From Vreelandella venusta (lineage in GTDB: Bacteria; Pseudomonadota; Gammaproteobacteria; Pseudomonadales; Halomonadaceae), in the NCBI RefSeq assembly GCF_007989605.1, contig NZ_BJUL01000025.1:1-39723 (forward strand): DNA of 39,723 bases. The letters run 5' to 3'. Of the stretch, positions 25,787 through 35,027 are shown piece by piece; the stretch's first letter is position 1; the number at the start of each line of letters is the position of its first letter. The notes below the pieces were generated by a model. That model was not told the origin of the DNA. It saw nothing but the letters and a program-made list of their open reading frames with translations, and searched no databases. Position numbers and translations under genes: made by a program.

Positions 25787-26848
25787 ATGACATTACGTAT
25801 CGGTATTAACGGCTTTGGTCGTATTGGTCGATTGGCACTGCGAAGCTTATGGGCTGAGGTTGAAGCTGGGGCAGTAGAGCTTGTGCGTATTAACGACCCT
25901 GGCGGCGATTCGGCAACGTTTGCTCATCTGCTTGAGTTTGATTCGGTGCATGGCCGCTGGTCTCCAGGTGAGGGGATTGTCGCTTACGACGATGCGATAG
26001 TTGTAGATGGTAAAACGGTTGCGTTTAGTGCCAATAAAGCGATTGCCGACAGTGACTGGTCTGCCTGTGACGTGGTCATCGAGTGTTCGGGAAAAATGAA
26101 AGAGACCGCCAAGCTCCAAGCGTACCTTGATCAAGGCGTTACGCGCGTAGTGGTGAGTGCACCGATTAAAGAAGAGGGCGTGCTGAACGTGGTGGTAGGT
26201 GTCAACGATCATCTTTATGATCCCTCTCGGCACCGGATCGTAACGGCCGCTAGCTGTACCACCAACTGCTTAGCCCCGGTCGTTAAAGTGATTCAGGAAA
26301 CCTTTGGTATTCGCCATGGTTCGATGACGACGGTACACGACATCACCAATACTCAGACGATCCTAGATGCGCCGCACAAAGACCTACGTCGCGCTCGCGC
26401 CTGTGGTATGAGTTTGATTCCAACGACAACGGGCTCTGCAAAAGCAATTACAGCCATCTTTCCCGAACTGAAAGGCAAGCTGAATGGCCATGCCATTCGC
26501 GTACCGCTGGCCAATGCATCGCTCACCGATATGGTGTTTGAGCTGGAGCGTGAGGTCACGGTGGAAGAGGTCAATCAAGCGCTGAAAATGGCCGCGGAGG
26601 GAGAACTCGCCGGTATTTTGGGATATGAAGAGCGCCCGTTGGTATCGATTGATTACCGCACTGACCCGCGCAGCTCCATTATCGATGCGCTTTCTACCAT
26701 GGTGGTCAACGGTACTCAGCTTAAGCTATACGCCTGGTATGACAACGAGTGGGGCTACGCCAACCGCACGGCCGAGTTGGCGCTAATGGTAGCTGGTGAG
26801 GGGACAGTTAAGGAGCAGATCGTTAGTGAGCAGATGGGTCGTGGCTGA
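25787..26848 (+). CDS. ArsJ-associated glyceraldehyde-3-phosphate dehydrogenase
   Basis: A 353-residue phosphorylating GAPDH: Rossmann motif INGFGRIGR, catalytic cysteine C157 in ASCTTNC, H184 in TVHDITNTQ and the C-terminal [10 protein letters not shown]. The HDITNTQ segment and the position directly before arsJ mark it as the arsenic-dedicated GAPDH. That enzyme uses arsenate in place of phosphate to make 1-arseno-3-phosphoglycerate, which ArsJ exports; the product then falls apart outside the cell. AGGAGG stands before the ATG. An operator-like palindrome and a candidate promoter lie upstream. A housekeeping GAPDH is the alternative but does not fit the context. Confidence 0.92.
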   Translation: MTLRIGINGFGRIGRLALRSLWAEVEAGAVELVRINDPGGDSATFAHLLEFDSVHGRWSPGEGIVAYDDAIVVDGKTVAFSANKAIADSDWSACDVVIECSGKMKETAKLQAYLDQGVTRVVVSAPIKEEGVLNVVVGVNDHLYDPSRHRIVTAASCTTNCLAPVVKVIQETFGIRHGSMTTVHDITNTQTILDAPHKDLRRARACGMSLIPTTTGSAKAITAIFPELKGKLNGHAIRVPLANASLTDMVFELEREVTVEEVNQALKMAAEGELAGILGYEERPLVSIDYRTDPRSSIIDALSTMVVNGTQLKLYAWYDNEWGYANRTAELALMVAGEGTVKEQIVSEQMGRG

Positions 26849-28070
26849 TTCGCTAAAGATGTTCGCACGCGTAAAGGCGTTACCTTTCGAGGTGCGCCAA
26901 TACATGCTGATCACAGGCAACTACTGGGCGTTTACCATTACCGACGGCGCGCTGCGCATGCTGGTGGTGATGTATTTCCACCAGCTAGGCTACTCGCCGC
27001 TGCAAATCGCCATGCTGTTTCTGTTTTATGAAGCGTTTGGCGTAGTGACCAACTTGATCGGCGGCTGGCTAGGTGCGCGGCTAGGCTTGAACCGCACGAT
27101 GAATGTGGGGTTGGGACTGCAAATTGTTGCGCTTGCGATGCTGATGGTGCCTGCAGGGATGCTCACGGTTGTTTGGGTGATGGCGGCGCAGGCGCTGTCT
27201 GGCATTGCTAAAGACTTAAATAAAATGAGTGCTAAAAGTGCGGTCAAAGTACTGGTGCCTAAAGAGAGTGCCAATGCCAATAGCGCGCTCTACCGTTGGG
27301 TAGCGATGCTGACCGGCTCTAAAAATGCGTTGAAAGGCTTAGGCTTTTTTATTGGGGGAGTACTGCTGACGCTGATTGGTTTCCGTGGTGCGGTGATTGC
27401 CATGGCGGTAATGCTTAGCGCGGTATTAATGGTCTCTTTATGGCGCTTAAAGGCAGACTTAGGCCGCCAAAAGGTAAAGCCCAAGTTTTCGGAAATCTTC
27501 TCTAAGTCCCGCGCAATTAACGTGCTTTCAGCGGCGCGCTTTTGCCTGTTTGCATCCAGGGATGTTTGGTTCGTAGTGGCATTGCCGGTATTTCTATACG
27601 ATCAGCATGGTTGGAGTCACTGGACTGTAGGGGGATTACTGGCAGCATGGATTATTGGCTACGGTGGGGTACAAACCCAAGCTCCTAAGCTTACCCGATT
27701 GATTAAGGGGGATGCCCGTGCGCTAACCGCAGGGTGGGCAGCCGCTTTAGCGGTACTAGCGATTGTGTTGGCGTTGTTACCGCTGTCGCAGGTGGGGTGG
27801 CTGGTGGTCGGGCTTTTGGCCTTTGGCGTACTATTTGCGATTAACTCTAGCTGGCACAGTTACCTGATCGTTCATTACGCTCGTGCTGATGGCGTCTCGA
27901 TGGATGTCGGTTTTTATTATATGGCCAACGCCATGGGCCGTTTGGTAGGAACGCTGCTGTCAGGCTGGTTGTATATGGCTTACGGACTGAGCGCCTGTCT
28001 TTGGGTATCGGCGGCCTTAGTGGCAGCCAGCTCAGTGATGGCACTGGCGTTGCCTAGACAAGCTGCTTAA
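26841..28070 (+). CDS. arsJ: Organoarsenical efflux MFS transporter ArsJ
   Basis: A major-facilitator exporter for 1-arseno-3-phosphoglycerate, the product of the preceding GAPDH. ArsJ hallmarks are [48 protein letters not shown] sequence ([16 protein letters not shown]), [16 protein letters not shown] and [20 protein letters not shown]. About 12 hydrophobic segments are visible in roughly 409 residues. The start is uncertain: the GTG at 26841 overlaps the GAPDH stop, and an ATG at 26859 is also possible. The convergent CC-motif gene ends only 9 nt away. Confidence 0.93.
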   Translation: MADSLKMFARVKALPFEVRQYMLITGNYWAFTITDGALRMLVVMYFHQLGYSPLQIAMLFLFYEAFGVVTNLIGGWLGARLGLNRTMNVGLGLQIVALAMLMVPAGMLTVVWVMAAQALSGIAKDLNKMSAKSAVKVLVPKESANANSALYRWVAMLTGSKNALKGLGFFIGGVLLTLIGFRGAVIAMAVMLSAVLMVSLWRLKADLGRQKVKPKFSEIFSKSRAINVLSAARFCLFASRDVWFVVALPVFLYDQHGWSHWTVGGLLAAWIIGYGGVQTQAPKLTRLIKGDARALTAGWAAALAVLAIVLALLPLSQVGWLVVGLLAFGVLFAINSSWHSYLIVHYARADGVSMDVGFYYMANAMGRLVGTLLSGWLYMAYGLSACLWVSAALVAASSVMALALPRQAA

Positions 28071-28079
28071 AACCCGTTT

Positions 28080-28373
28080 CTAGCCTGCTGATAACGCCGC
28101 GCCATCCACATAAAGGTGGCGCAATTTCCACCAGCCTTCCACGCCAATGCGCAGTCCTTGGTTAGCAAGGCCGGGATCAATATAGATCGAAACACTCTCT
28201 TGAATATGGTGCTGATAGTGCTGGGTATCTTCTGGATAGTGCGCTTCGGCTACCGCTAGATTGGCGAGGCCTCCACAGCAGCCGTGCCGTGGGGAGAGAC
28301 GGACGGTCACATCGCCGCCTTGTTGTTTGATGAAGTCGACGGCGTTGCTGTCGATATCAATGACATGGCTCAT
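28080..28373 (-). CDS. Small CC-motif protein of the arsenic operon
   Basis: A 97-residue soluble protein with a vicinal cysteine pair in SPRHGCCGGLANLAVAE, both encoded by ordinary Cys codons (TGC TGT). I believe it belongs to the family NCBI calls CC/Se motif (seleno)protein, whose members sometimes have selenocysteine and often sit beside arsenic genes; this is from memory. No activity is established. A vicinal dithiol in an ars operon could bind As(III) or act in reduction, which is inference. It is the last gene of the arsH-acr3-arsC operon. GGTGAG precedes its ATG. Confidence 0.8.
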   Translation of the reverse strand: MSHVIDIDSNAVDFIKQQGGDVTVRLSPRHGCCGGLANLAVAEAHYPEDTQHYQHHIQESVSIYIDPGLANQGLRIGVEGWWKLRHLYVDGAALSAG

Positions 28374-28413
28374 TGCTCACCCCGCACTATTGTCCTGGTA
28401 TGTGGTTCCTATA

Positions 28414-28818
28414 TTAGCTCGCTGGATAGTAGATAGTTTCGCCATTCTCTTTGGTAAAGTGTGCAACGGGTTGTTCAAGCAGCTCCAATACTCGTTCGGG
28501 TGGGCGACACAGGCGCGCGCCTTTTTGGCTAATGACGATAGGACGATTGATCAGAACCGGGTGCGCTAGCATGGCGTCAAGCAGCTGATCATCGTTTAGC
28601 GAAGAATCACTCAATTTTAGCTCATCAAAAAGCGCGCCCTTTTGGCGCAGCAGTTCTCGTGGTGACATCTTCATTATCGCCAGTAGCGCTACTAGCTGCT
28701 CTCGATTGGGCGGTGTTTCCAAGTAGTGGATTACCTCGGGGTCTTCGCCCGACGCCTTGATCATTGCCAGTGTATTGCGCGAATTACTGCAGTTAGGGTT
28801 GTGGTAGATGGTGACCAT
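28414..28818 (-). CDS. arsC: Glutaredoxin-dependent arsenate reductase ArsC
   Basis: Reduces arsenate to arsenite using glutathione and glutaredoxin. The 134 residues begin with TIYHNPNCSNSRNTL, with catalytic C10 in the position of E. coli ArsC Cys12. They continue with YLETPPNREQL, the arginine in RELLRQK, HPVLINRPIV and RLCRPPE, which supply the arginines binding the oxyanion. The length is near that of E. coli ArsC (141). The ATG directly follows the acr3 stop (TGA-ATG), indicating translational coupling with the exporter of its product. Confidence 0.95.
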   Translation of the reverse strand: MVTIYHNPNCSNSRNTLAMIKASGEDPEVIHYLETPPNREQLVALLAIMKMSPRELLRQKGALFDELKLSDSSLNDDQLLDAMLAHPVLINRPIVISQKGARLCRPPERVLELLEQPVAHFTKENGETIYYPAS

Positions 28819-29913
28819 TCAGGGGGAGCCTCTCAGGTTATGCGAATGAATAGGTGAAGGAAAATGCCGGCGCGTGTTGTTGGCAATGCGTACCAGTGCG
28901 AGCATAAGCGGTACTTCAACTAAAACACCCACTACTGTGGCTAACGCGGCGCCTGATTGTAAACCAAACAGTGCAATGGCTGCTGCGACCGCCAGTTCAA
29001 AAAAGTTGCTGGCACCGATCATAGCGCCTGGGGCAGCGATGTTGTGCGGCACACGCCATGCTTTAGCCCAACCGTAGGCAATAAAAAAGATCAAGAACGT
29101 TTGAATAATCAGTGGAATAGCGATCAATACGATATGCAGTGGATTGTTTAGAATAACATCGCCTTGGAAGGCGAATAGAAGCACGAGAGTGATGATTAAC
29201 CCGATGGGGGTGATGGGGCCTACGCGCTTCATAAACACGTTGTCGTACCATTCAGCTCCGCGCTTGGCGATCAGTGCTTTACGGGTGATATAGCCAGCGG
29301 TAAGCGGGATGACGATGTACAGCACGACCGATAAAATAACCGTGTCCCAGGGCACTTGGATGTTTGAGATTCCTAGTAACAGCACCACCAGCGGCGCAAA
29401 GGCAAACAGCATAATCAGATCATTCAAAGCTACTTGAACCAGTGTGTAAGCGGCATCACCTCGGGTCAGGTAACTCCATACAAATACCATCGCGGTGCAA
29501 GGGGCTGCCCCCAGTAGTATGGCACCTGCTAGATATTGGCTGGCCAGTTCCTCCGCAATAAATGGCTGAAAAACCACCATGAAAAACAGCCAGGCCAAGG
29601 CGAACATGGTGAAGGGTTTAATCAGCCAGTTGACCGTGGTGGTAATGGTCAGGCCCTTTGGGTGGCGGCGCACTCCGGCAATAGCACTGAAATCAATCTG
29701 CGCCATCATGGGGAAAATCATCGCCCAAATTAATACGGCAATCGGAATGGAGACCTGGGCATACTCGAAGCGTGATAACACCTCTGGCACGGCAGGGGCG
29801 AACTGCCCAATTGTAATTCCAGCGACAATGGCAATTGCTACCCATACGGAAAGGTAGCGTTCAAACAGCCCCATATCGGCACTGCTGGGTGATGAGTTAC
29901 GCTGGTTTGTCAT
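28819..29913 (-). CDS. acr3: Arsenite efflux transporter, ACR3 family
   Basis: A 10-helix inner-membrane permease that expels arsenite. The family signature GAAPCTAMVFVWSYLT contains the conserved, functionally essential cysteine in helix 4. Others are IFPMMAQIDFSAI, ALNDLIMLFAF and the late GASNFFELAVAAAIALFG. The 364 residues are normal for bacterial ACR3. It is the second gene of the operon, 15 nt after arsH and abutting arsC. Confidence 0.95.
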   Translation of the reverse strand: MTNQRNSSPSSADMGLFERYLSVWVAIAIVAGITIGQFAPAVPEVLSRFEYAQVSIPIAVLIWAMIFPMMAQIDFSAIAGVRRHPKGLTITTTVNWLIKPFTMFALAWLFFMVVFQPFIAEELASQYLAGAILLGAAPCTAMVFVWSYLTRGDAAYTLVQVALNDLIMLFAFAPLVVLLLGISNIQVPWDTVILSVVLYIVIPLTAGYITRKALIAKRGAEWYDNVFMKRVGPITPIGLIITLVLLFAFQGDVILNNPLHIVLIAIPLIIQTFLIFFIAYGWAKAWRVPHNIAAPGAMIGASNFFELAVAAAIALFGLQSGAALATVVGVLVEVPLMLALVRIANNTRRHFPSPIHSHNLRGSP

Positions 29914-29928
29914 AAAACCACTCCCTGA

Positions 29929-30648
29929 TCAAATAGCACGTTGGCTGACGCGTTTGGAGACTTCTTCAGCACTCTCTTTGCGCTCAGAATAACGGTCGGT
30001 CAGTAAATCGCTGCGCTCACAAACCAGCAGCGTGAACTTCATCAGCTCCTCCATAACATCAACAATACGATCATAAAATGGAGAAGGTTTCATACGGCCG
30101 CTGTCATCGAACTCCATAAAAGCTTTAGGTACCGAAGACTGGTTGGGAATCGTCACCATGCGCATCCAGCGCCCTAAAATACGCAGCTGATTCACCGTGT
30201 TAAACGACTGGGAGCCACCGCACACCTGCATTACTGCAAGCGTTTTGCCCTGAGTGGGGCGAACGCCGCCTAAGGCAAGAGGAATCCAGTCAATTTGTGC
30301 TTTCATAATGCCAGTCATTGCACCGTGGCGTTCAGGTGAGCACCACACCATGCCATCGGCCCACTGTGCCAGCGTGCGCAGCTCATCCACTTTAGGATGG
30401 CTTGAATCTTCCGCATCCGGCAGGGGCAAGCCACTAGGATCAAAAATCTTTGTATTTGCCCCCATTGCATTGAGTAGCCGAGCGGCTTCTTCAACGGCTA
30501 ATCGACTGAATGAGCGTTCCCGCAGTGAACCGTAAAGCAGCAGGATTTTGGGGGCAGGCTGGTCACTCGAGGGAAGCCTCAATGTTGCATGATTGGGAGC
30601 TTCAAATAGGCTGCTGTCTACGTTGGGTAAATCATCAAGCAATGCCAT
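29929..30648 (-). CDS. arsH: ArsH, NADPH-dependent FMN reductase for organoarsenicals
   Basis: A 239-residue flavodoxin-like protein. ArsH enzymes oxidise toxic trivalent methylated and aromatic arsenicals. Family segments are the FMN loop [63 protein letters not shown], and [10 protein letters not shown] with the C-terminal YSERKE. AAGGAG precedes the ATG. It is the first gene of the minus-strand operon and divergent from the LMW-phosphatase-type reductase, with an operator-like palindrome in the 154-nt gap. Confidence 0.95.
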   Translation of the reverse strand: MALLDDLPNVDSSLFEAPNHATLRLPSSDQPAPKILLLYGSLRERSFSRLAVEEAARLLNAMGANTKIFDPSGLPLPDAEDSSHPKVDELRTLAQWADGMVWCSPERHGAMTGIMKAQIDWIPLALGGVRPTQGKTLAVMQVCGGSQSFNTVNQLRILGRWMRMVTIPNQSSVPKAFMEFDDSGRMKPSPFYDRIVDVMEELMKFTLLVCERSDLLTDRYSERKESAEEVSKRVSQRAI

Positions 30649-30694
30649 TGGTAATGCTCCTTTGATGTCGAGGTAGTGGGTGTTGATAGCTATG

Positions 30695-30714
30695 ATATAT
30701 GTTTTTTCATATGT
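30695..30714. promoter_or_regulatory. Candidate ArsR-type operator between arsH and the LMW reductase gene
   Basis: ATATATG-TTTTTT-CATATGT is an inverted repeat (6 of 7) that differs from the site at 25695-25714 by only two bases. Its place in the divergent gap would let one protein control both directions. Confidence 0.65.
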
Positions 30715-30802
30715 TTGTGCCAGTAACTAGCAGGCTGCAACAAAGACGTCATCATGAAGGCGTAAATTGCTGTAATTACACCCATCAAGAGGTCACTTAC
30801 TT

Positions 30803-31228
30803 ATGCCAAAGCGTCGCGTGCTGTTCCTCTGTAATGCCAATTCTGCACGGTCTTTGATGGGAGAAGCGCTGCTTCGTCAGATGGCCAGTGATCGCTTTGA
30901 TGCTTTTAGCGCAGGTTCCGAGCCCGATGAACCCCATGCGCTAACGTTAGAGGCACTGCATAAACAAGGGCTTGCTACGGAAGGGTTGCGTAGTAAGGCC
31001 CTGGATGAGTTTGAGGATGACTACTTCGATTTTGTCATTGTCCTCTGCGACAAGGCGCAACAGGTTTGCAGAGACTGGCAGGGGCGCGCCAGAGAAGTGC
31101 TTTTCTGGGATATTCGTGATCCGAGGCTAATTAGTAAATTAGATGCATACGAGCAAGCGCTCTTAGAGATTCGTCGGCGTCTGCAGCTATGGCTGTCTCT
31201 GCATGCTGATAATCAGCTACGTGGTTGA
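30803..31228 (+). CDS. Low-molecular-weight phosphatase-type arsenate reductase
   Basis: A 141-residue protein of the LMW tyrosine-phosphatase fold used by thioredoxin- or mycothiol-coupled arsenate reductases. The phosphate/arsenate loop is C10-NANSA-R16 (CX5R) near the N-terminus, followed by SLMGEALLR, FSAGSEP, the C82-region cysteine in FVIVLCDKAQQVC and FWDIRDP, which carries the general-acid Asp. The later cysteines (LCDKA...VC) could serve as resolving thiols. It is divergent from arsH and 8 nt upstream of a chemoreceptor gene. A true protein-tyrosine phosphatase is the alternative, but the ars context argues for arsenate. Confidence 0.85.
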   Translation: MPKRRVLFLCNANSARSLMGEALLRQMASDRFDAFSAGSEPDEPHALTLEALHKQGLATEGLRSKALDEFEDDYFDFVIVLCDKAQQVCRDWQGRAREVLFWDIRDPRLISKLDAYEQALLEIRRRLQLWLSLHADNQLRG

Positions 31229-31236
31229 AATAATTT

Positions 31237-32919
31237 ATGCGTATGGTGAATAGTTTAAGCGTCAAAACGAGCTTGACGCTGGTGTTAGTGATCTTTACTT
31301 GTCTGATATTGGCGATTGGTGGGTTGGGGTTATTTGCCAATCACTTTGGCCGTGAGGCGTTTACGTCGCTGCAGCAGCGAGATATGAATCAGGTACGTGA
31401 ACTTAACGGGGCCTATACCCAGTTGCTGCGTGCTCGTATACAAATGAACCGAGCTGCTGAGCTAATTCGCACTCCCTCTTTTGAGCGTCCAGAACCTTTG
31501 TTAGAGGAAGCAGAGAGTTTGTTGAGTACGGCTTCAGCCCGTTTTAACGCTTTCCAATCGAGCTTTTCTGAGGAGCAGCGTCTTGAGCTTGTGGATCAGT
31601 TAGCGAATGATTTCCGCTCGTTGGTTAATAATAACTTAAGGTTGCAAATGATGATGCTGGAAGAGCGTGATGTTCGAGGCTTCCTATCCGGCGAGTCACG
31701 CGTAGATGACAGCAGCCAGCAGTTTGTGAGTACGGCGGAAGCTTTCTACGGTTATTCAGTTGCCCGCGGCGCAGGGCTGCTTGATCGCTTTCACAAAGTG
31801 TCGTCGCTGCTGTTTGGGGGAGTGCTTGGCGTTATTGTTGTGGCAATGTTGGTCATCGCGCTAGTGGTATGGGGCGTGCGTAACAATGTTTTGCAGCCTC
31901 TGCGTGCCATAACGCAGCACTTTAAGCGCATCGCCAAGGGTGATCTATCAACGCCAGTCGAAGCCCATTCCGATAATGAAATTGGTTTGTTGTTTAGCGA
32001 GTTGGCAAACATGCAGCATTCGCTGATGTCGACGGTGAACCACCTTAACAATAGTAGCCAGCAGGTTTATACCGATAGCCAAGAGATGGCTGCTCAAAGC
32101 CAGCAGTTGGCGGGGCAGACTGACTCGCAAGTAGCCGCGCTCGTGCAAATGTCGGCAAGCCTCAAGCAGTTAACCGCAACCGTGAACCAGAATGCACAAA
32201 GCGCGGCGCATGTGAGTCAAGCGACGACGGGTGTCGCTCATAAAGCGCAGCAAGGTGATCAGGTAATTGCCCAGTTCATAGCGACTATGCAGGCCATTAA
32301 CAAGCACTCCGAAGAAATACAAAGCATCATTACCATGATTGAAAGTATTGCCTTCCAAACGAACATTCTGGCTTTGAATGCTTCTGTCGAGGCAGCGCGT
32401 GCGGGTGAACACGGGCGTGGCTTTGCGGTGGTGGCCAGCGAAGTGCGTGCGCTAGCAACGCGCAGTGCTGATGCGGCACATGAGATTCGGTCGCGTATTG
32501 AAGCATCTCGCCAGAGTGTTGAGCAGGGGAGTGAGTTATCCCAGCAAGCGGGTGAGCACACGCGCGATATTATGCAGTCGGCCACTCAGGTAGAGCAGTT
32601 GATGGCCAAAATAGCTTGCGCGTCGGAAGAGCAGCGTCATGGCATTGAGGAAGTGAATAGGGCGGTCACGCAAATGGATCTGACAACCCAGGATGCGCTG
32701 AAGCTGGTCAATCACGCAGCCAAAAGTGCAGAAGGACTAACTCAAGAGGCTCTGAAAATGCGTGAGTATGCTGGTCAATTTCGCATGCCTGAGGGGCTGC
32801 TTAGCAATAATTCTGAAGATGTCAGTGATGCTACAGAGGAACTCCAGTCATTGGACTGGCAGACATTCGCCGCTTCAGAAAAGTATAGTGATAGTGAGGA
32901 TAGGCGCGCCTTGGCATGA
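31237..32919 (+). CDS. Methyl-accepting chemotaxis protein (Tar-like topology)
   Basis: A 560-residue membrane chemoreceptor. TM1 is at about 12-32. A periplasmic four-helix (TarH-type) ligand domain at about 35-185 includes [19 protein letters not shown] and the arginine positions used in Tar/Tsr ligand binding. TM2 is at about 190-212 ([20 protein letters not shown]). HAMP follows at about 213-265, then the cytoplasmic hairpin with the conserved tip [39 protein letters not shown] sequence resembling the CheR-binding NWETF lies about 17 residues before the C-terminus, not at the end. It is 8 nt after the arsenate-reductase gene, so the pair is probably co-transcribed; the ligand is unknown. 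Confidence 0.93.
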   Translation: MRMVNSLSVKTSLTLVLVIFTCLILAIGGLGLFANHFGREAFTSLQQRDMNQVRELNGAYTQLLRARIQMNRAAELIRTPSFERPEPLLEEAESLLSTASARFNAFQSSFSEEQRLELVDQLANDFRSLVNNNLRLQMMMLEERDVRGFLSGESRVDDSSQQFVSTAEAFYGYSVARGAGLLDRFHKVSSLLFGGVLGVIVVAMLVIALVVWGVRNNVLQPLRAITQHFKRIAKGDLSTPVEAHSDNEIGLLFSELANMQHSLMSTVNHLNNSSQQVYTDSQEMAAQSQQLAGQTDSQVAALVQMSASLKQLTATVNQNAQSAAHVSQATTGVAHKAQQGDQVIAQFIATMQAINKHSEEIQSIITMIESIAFQTNILALNASVEAARAGEHGRGFAVVASEVRALATRSADAAHEIRSRIEASRQSVEQGSELSQQAGEHTRDIMQSATQVEQLMAKIACASEEQRHGIEEVNRAVTQMDLTTQDALKLVNHAAKSAEGLTQEALKMREYAGQFRMPEGLLSNNSEDVSDATEELQSLDWQTFAASEKYSDSEDRRALA

Positions 32920-32942
32920 TCGGCATGACATGGCAAGGCGCG
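32905..32942. terminator. Hairpin between convergent chemoreceptor and thiolase genes
   Basis: CGCGCCTTGGCATG (32905-32918) and CATGGCAAGGCGCG (32929-32942) pair with one mismatch over 14 positions. It overlaps the chemoreceptor stop. No clear T-run is present on either side, so a bidirectional terminator function is likely but unproven. Confidence 0.5.
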
Positions 32943-32957
32943 GGTGGGGTGATTATA

Positions 32958-34145
32958 TTAGTCGATTAGCTCAACGGCTACTGCGGTGGCTTCGCCACCA
33001 CCAATGCAAAGGCTGGCAATGCCACGTTTTCCACCTTGGGTGCGCAGGGCGTGAATAAGCGTCGCAATGATGCGTGAACCTGTTGAGCCAATTGGGTGCC
33101 CTTGGGCACACGCGCCGCCAAACACGTTGACTTTCTCGTGTGGCAGTCCCAAGTCATCCATCGCCATTAGCGTTACGACAGCGAACGCTTCGTTAATCTC
33201 AAACAGATCAACGTCGTTAACGCCCCAGCCAAGCTTTTTCATCAGCTTTTCAATGGCACCGACTGGCGCAATGGTGAATTCGCTTGGATGGCGGGAGTGG
33301 GTGGTATGGCCAAGCATTTTAGCTAGTGGCTTCACGCCATGGCGCTTAGCGGCTTCGTGGCTAGCCAAAATAAGTGCAGATGCGCCGTCGGAAATTGAAC
33401 TAGCGTTGGCAGCCGTAATGGTACCGTCTTTGGCAAACGCCGGACGCAACTGGCGAATTTTATCTAGCTTGGCTTGAAAGGGCTGTTCATCATGCTCGAC
33501 CAACGTTTCACCTTGGCGAGAGGTGACTGTTACCGGTGCCATTTCTGCCGTTAAATGCCCCTTATTGGTGGCGTCCATAGCGCGCTCTAGAGAGGCAATA
33601 GCAAAGTCATCTAGGCGCTCGCGGGTGTAGCCACGCTCTGAGGCAACATCCTGAGCGAAAACCCCCATTAATTTACCGGTTTCGGCATCTTCTAAGCCGT
33701 CAAGGAACATATGATCTTTTAGTTCGCCATGACCTAGACGGTAACCACCACGCGCTTTAGTGAGTACGTGTGGGGCATTAGACATTGATTCCATGCCACC
33801 CGCGAGCAGTACTTCCCCTGTCCTGGCTTTGATCAAATCGTGGGCTAGCATAGTGGCTTTCATGCCAGAACCACACAGTTTATTGATCGTAGTCGCACCA
33901 TTGGCATCGGGAATGCCGGCCTGACGCATGGCCTGGCGAGCTGGCCCTTGTTTTACGCCGGCGGGTAGTACACAGCCCATGATGCCTTCTTCAATAACGG
34001 ATGCTTCGATACTCGCTCGCTCTATGGCGGCGCGGATTGCAACGGCCGCAAGTTCGGGAGCCGTCATGCTGGAAAGGCTCCCCATCATGCCGCCCATTGG
34101 CGTGCGGGTGGCAGATAAAAATACAACCTCGGTGGCATTACTCAT
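32958..34145 (-). CDS. Acetyl-CoA acetyltransferase (thiolase II)
   Basis: A 395-residue biosynthetic-type thiolase that condenses or cleaves acetoacetyl-CoA. Catalytic residues are present: C91 in NKLCGSGMKA, the NEAFA motif, H350 in CAQGHPIGSTGSR and C381 in SLCIGGGEA. The length and the GGMESMSNAPHVL segment fit AtoB/PhaA-type enzymes. It could feed polyhydroxybutyrate synthesis or short-chain catabolism. It is divergent from a TetR regulator, with the catabolic cluster beyond, so a degradative role is slightly favoured. Confidence 0.93.
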   Translation of the reverse strand: MSNATEVVFLSATRTPMGGMMGSLSSMTAPELAAVAIRAAIERASIEASVIEEGIMGCVLPAGVKQGPARQAMRQAGIPDANGATTINKLCGSGMKATMLAHDLIKARTGEVLLAGGMESMSNAPHVLTKARGGYRLGHGELKDHMFLDGLEDAETGKLMGVFAQDVASERGYTRERLDDFAIASLERAMDATNKGHLTAEMAPVTVTSRQGETLVEHDEQPFQAKLDKIRQLRPAFAKDGTITAANASSISDGASALILASHEAAKRHGVKPLAKMLGHTTHSRHPSEFTIAPVGAIEKLMKKLGWGVNDVDLFEINEAFAVVTLMAMDDLGLPHEKVNVFGGACAQGHPIGSTGSRIIATLIHALRTQGGKRGIASLCIGGGEATAVAVELID

Positions 34146-34264
34146 TTGTGCGTCTCCTGTCGGATTTCTTGTGATTATCTTGCGGTAAGCTTAGTGATGC
34201 GTTGACCCGTTGGCGGGGCTGTGGTCTTCTCCTAAGTAACCAAGCAAGCGCTAGTGTAAATGAC

Positions 34265-34837
34265 ATGAATGTAATGAATGCTTCCCCTCGCCGCAAGGAA
34301 TTGACACGTTTAGCGGCTCAGCTATTCGTCCAAGAAGGCTTTGACCGCACCACGGTGCGCATGCTGGCGCAAGAAATGGGTATCAAGTCTGGCAGCTTGT
34401 TCCATCACTTCAAAGATAAGCAGGAAATCTTAGCTGCGGTAATCGAAGAAGGTACCCAGAATGCTCTTGGCATTGCTAAAGCAGCGCTTCAAGAGTGCGA
34501 CAATGATCCTGAGGCGCGGCTGCATGCCATGGCCCGAGCGCACTTAGAGACGCTGTTCGCTGACCGAAATGCCCATGTGGTGGCGTTATTTGAATGGCGA
34601 CGGTTAGATCCGGATGCCAGTGCCCATTTAAGCCACCTGCGGGATGCCTACGAAGCACTGTGGGTAGAGGTTATCGACGATGCGCTGGCCGCTGAACTTA
34701 TTCACGGTGATCGCTTTCTGGTGTCGCGGTTTATTTTGGGCGCACTCAATTGGACGGTTCGCTGGTACGACCCGAGTGGGCCGCGCACACCCGATGATTT
34801 AGCCGATGAACTAGTTGCGATGATCATGGCCCGTTAA
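34265..34837 (+). CDS. TetR/AcrR family transcriptional regulator
   Basis: A 190-residue regulator. The N-terminal helix-turn-helix is clear: RRKELTRLAAQLFVQEGFDRTTVRMLAQEMGI, then KSGSLFHHFKDKQEILAAVI. The rest is an all-helical ligand domain without a recognised subfamily motif; I think of KstR2-like acyl-CoA-responsive regulators, without strong support. The ATG at 34265 or 34274 is likely, with no evident ribosome-binding site; the frame is open from 34202. It lies between the divergent thiolase and the acyl-CoA synthetase, so it probably controls this cluster. Confidence 0.88.
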   Translation: MNVMNASPRRKELTRLAAQLFVQEGFDRTTVRMLAQEMGIKSGSLFHHFKDKQEILAAVIEEGTQNALGIAKAALQECDNDPEARLHAMARAHLETLFADRNAHVVALFEWRRLDPDASAHLSHLRDAYEALWVEVIDDALAAELIHGDRFLVSRFILGALNWTVRWYDPSGPRTPDDLADELVAMIMAR

Positions 34838-34927
34838 TACCTCTTCTCGACCAACGTCTAATCCGTTTACGGCGCTGATTGCTTGCGCTCCCGCGTAAAT
34901 GCTTTTAGCGTTAGTTTAATTGCAAGG

Positions 34928-34947
34928 TTTCCGTTAACGTAAACGGA
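34928..34947. promoter_or_regulatory. Palindrome upstream of the acyl-CoA synthetase (LiuR-like)
   Basis: TTTCCGTTAACGTAAA (34928-34943) is a palindrome with one mismatched pair, and TCCGTTAACGTAAACGGA (34930-34947) is an overlapping palindrome with one mismatched pair. The former differs by one base from the LiuR box TTTACGTTAACGTAAA as I remember it. It lies about 80 nt before the ATG. The site could instead serve the neighbouring TetR regulator. Confidence 0.5.
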
Positions 34948-35027
34948 CAAAAATAAAGCGTAAGATCGAAACCTGGCCTGTCTGTTTGCGTACAACTGCT
35001 CACGACTAACAACATAAGAGAGCCATC

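Noticed and set aside
28080..28373. Selenocysteine in the CC-motif protein
   Set aside because: Both codons of the CC pair are ordinary Cys codons and the frame has no internal TGA.
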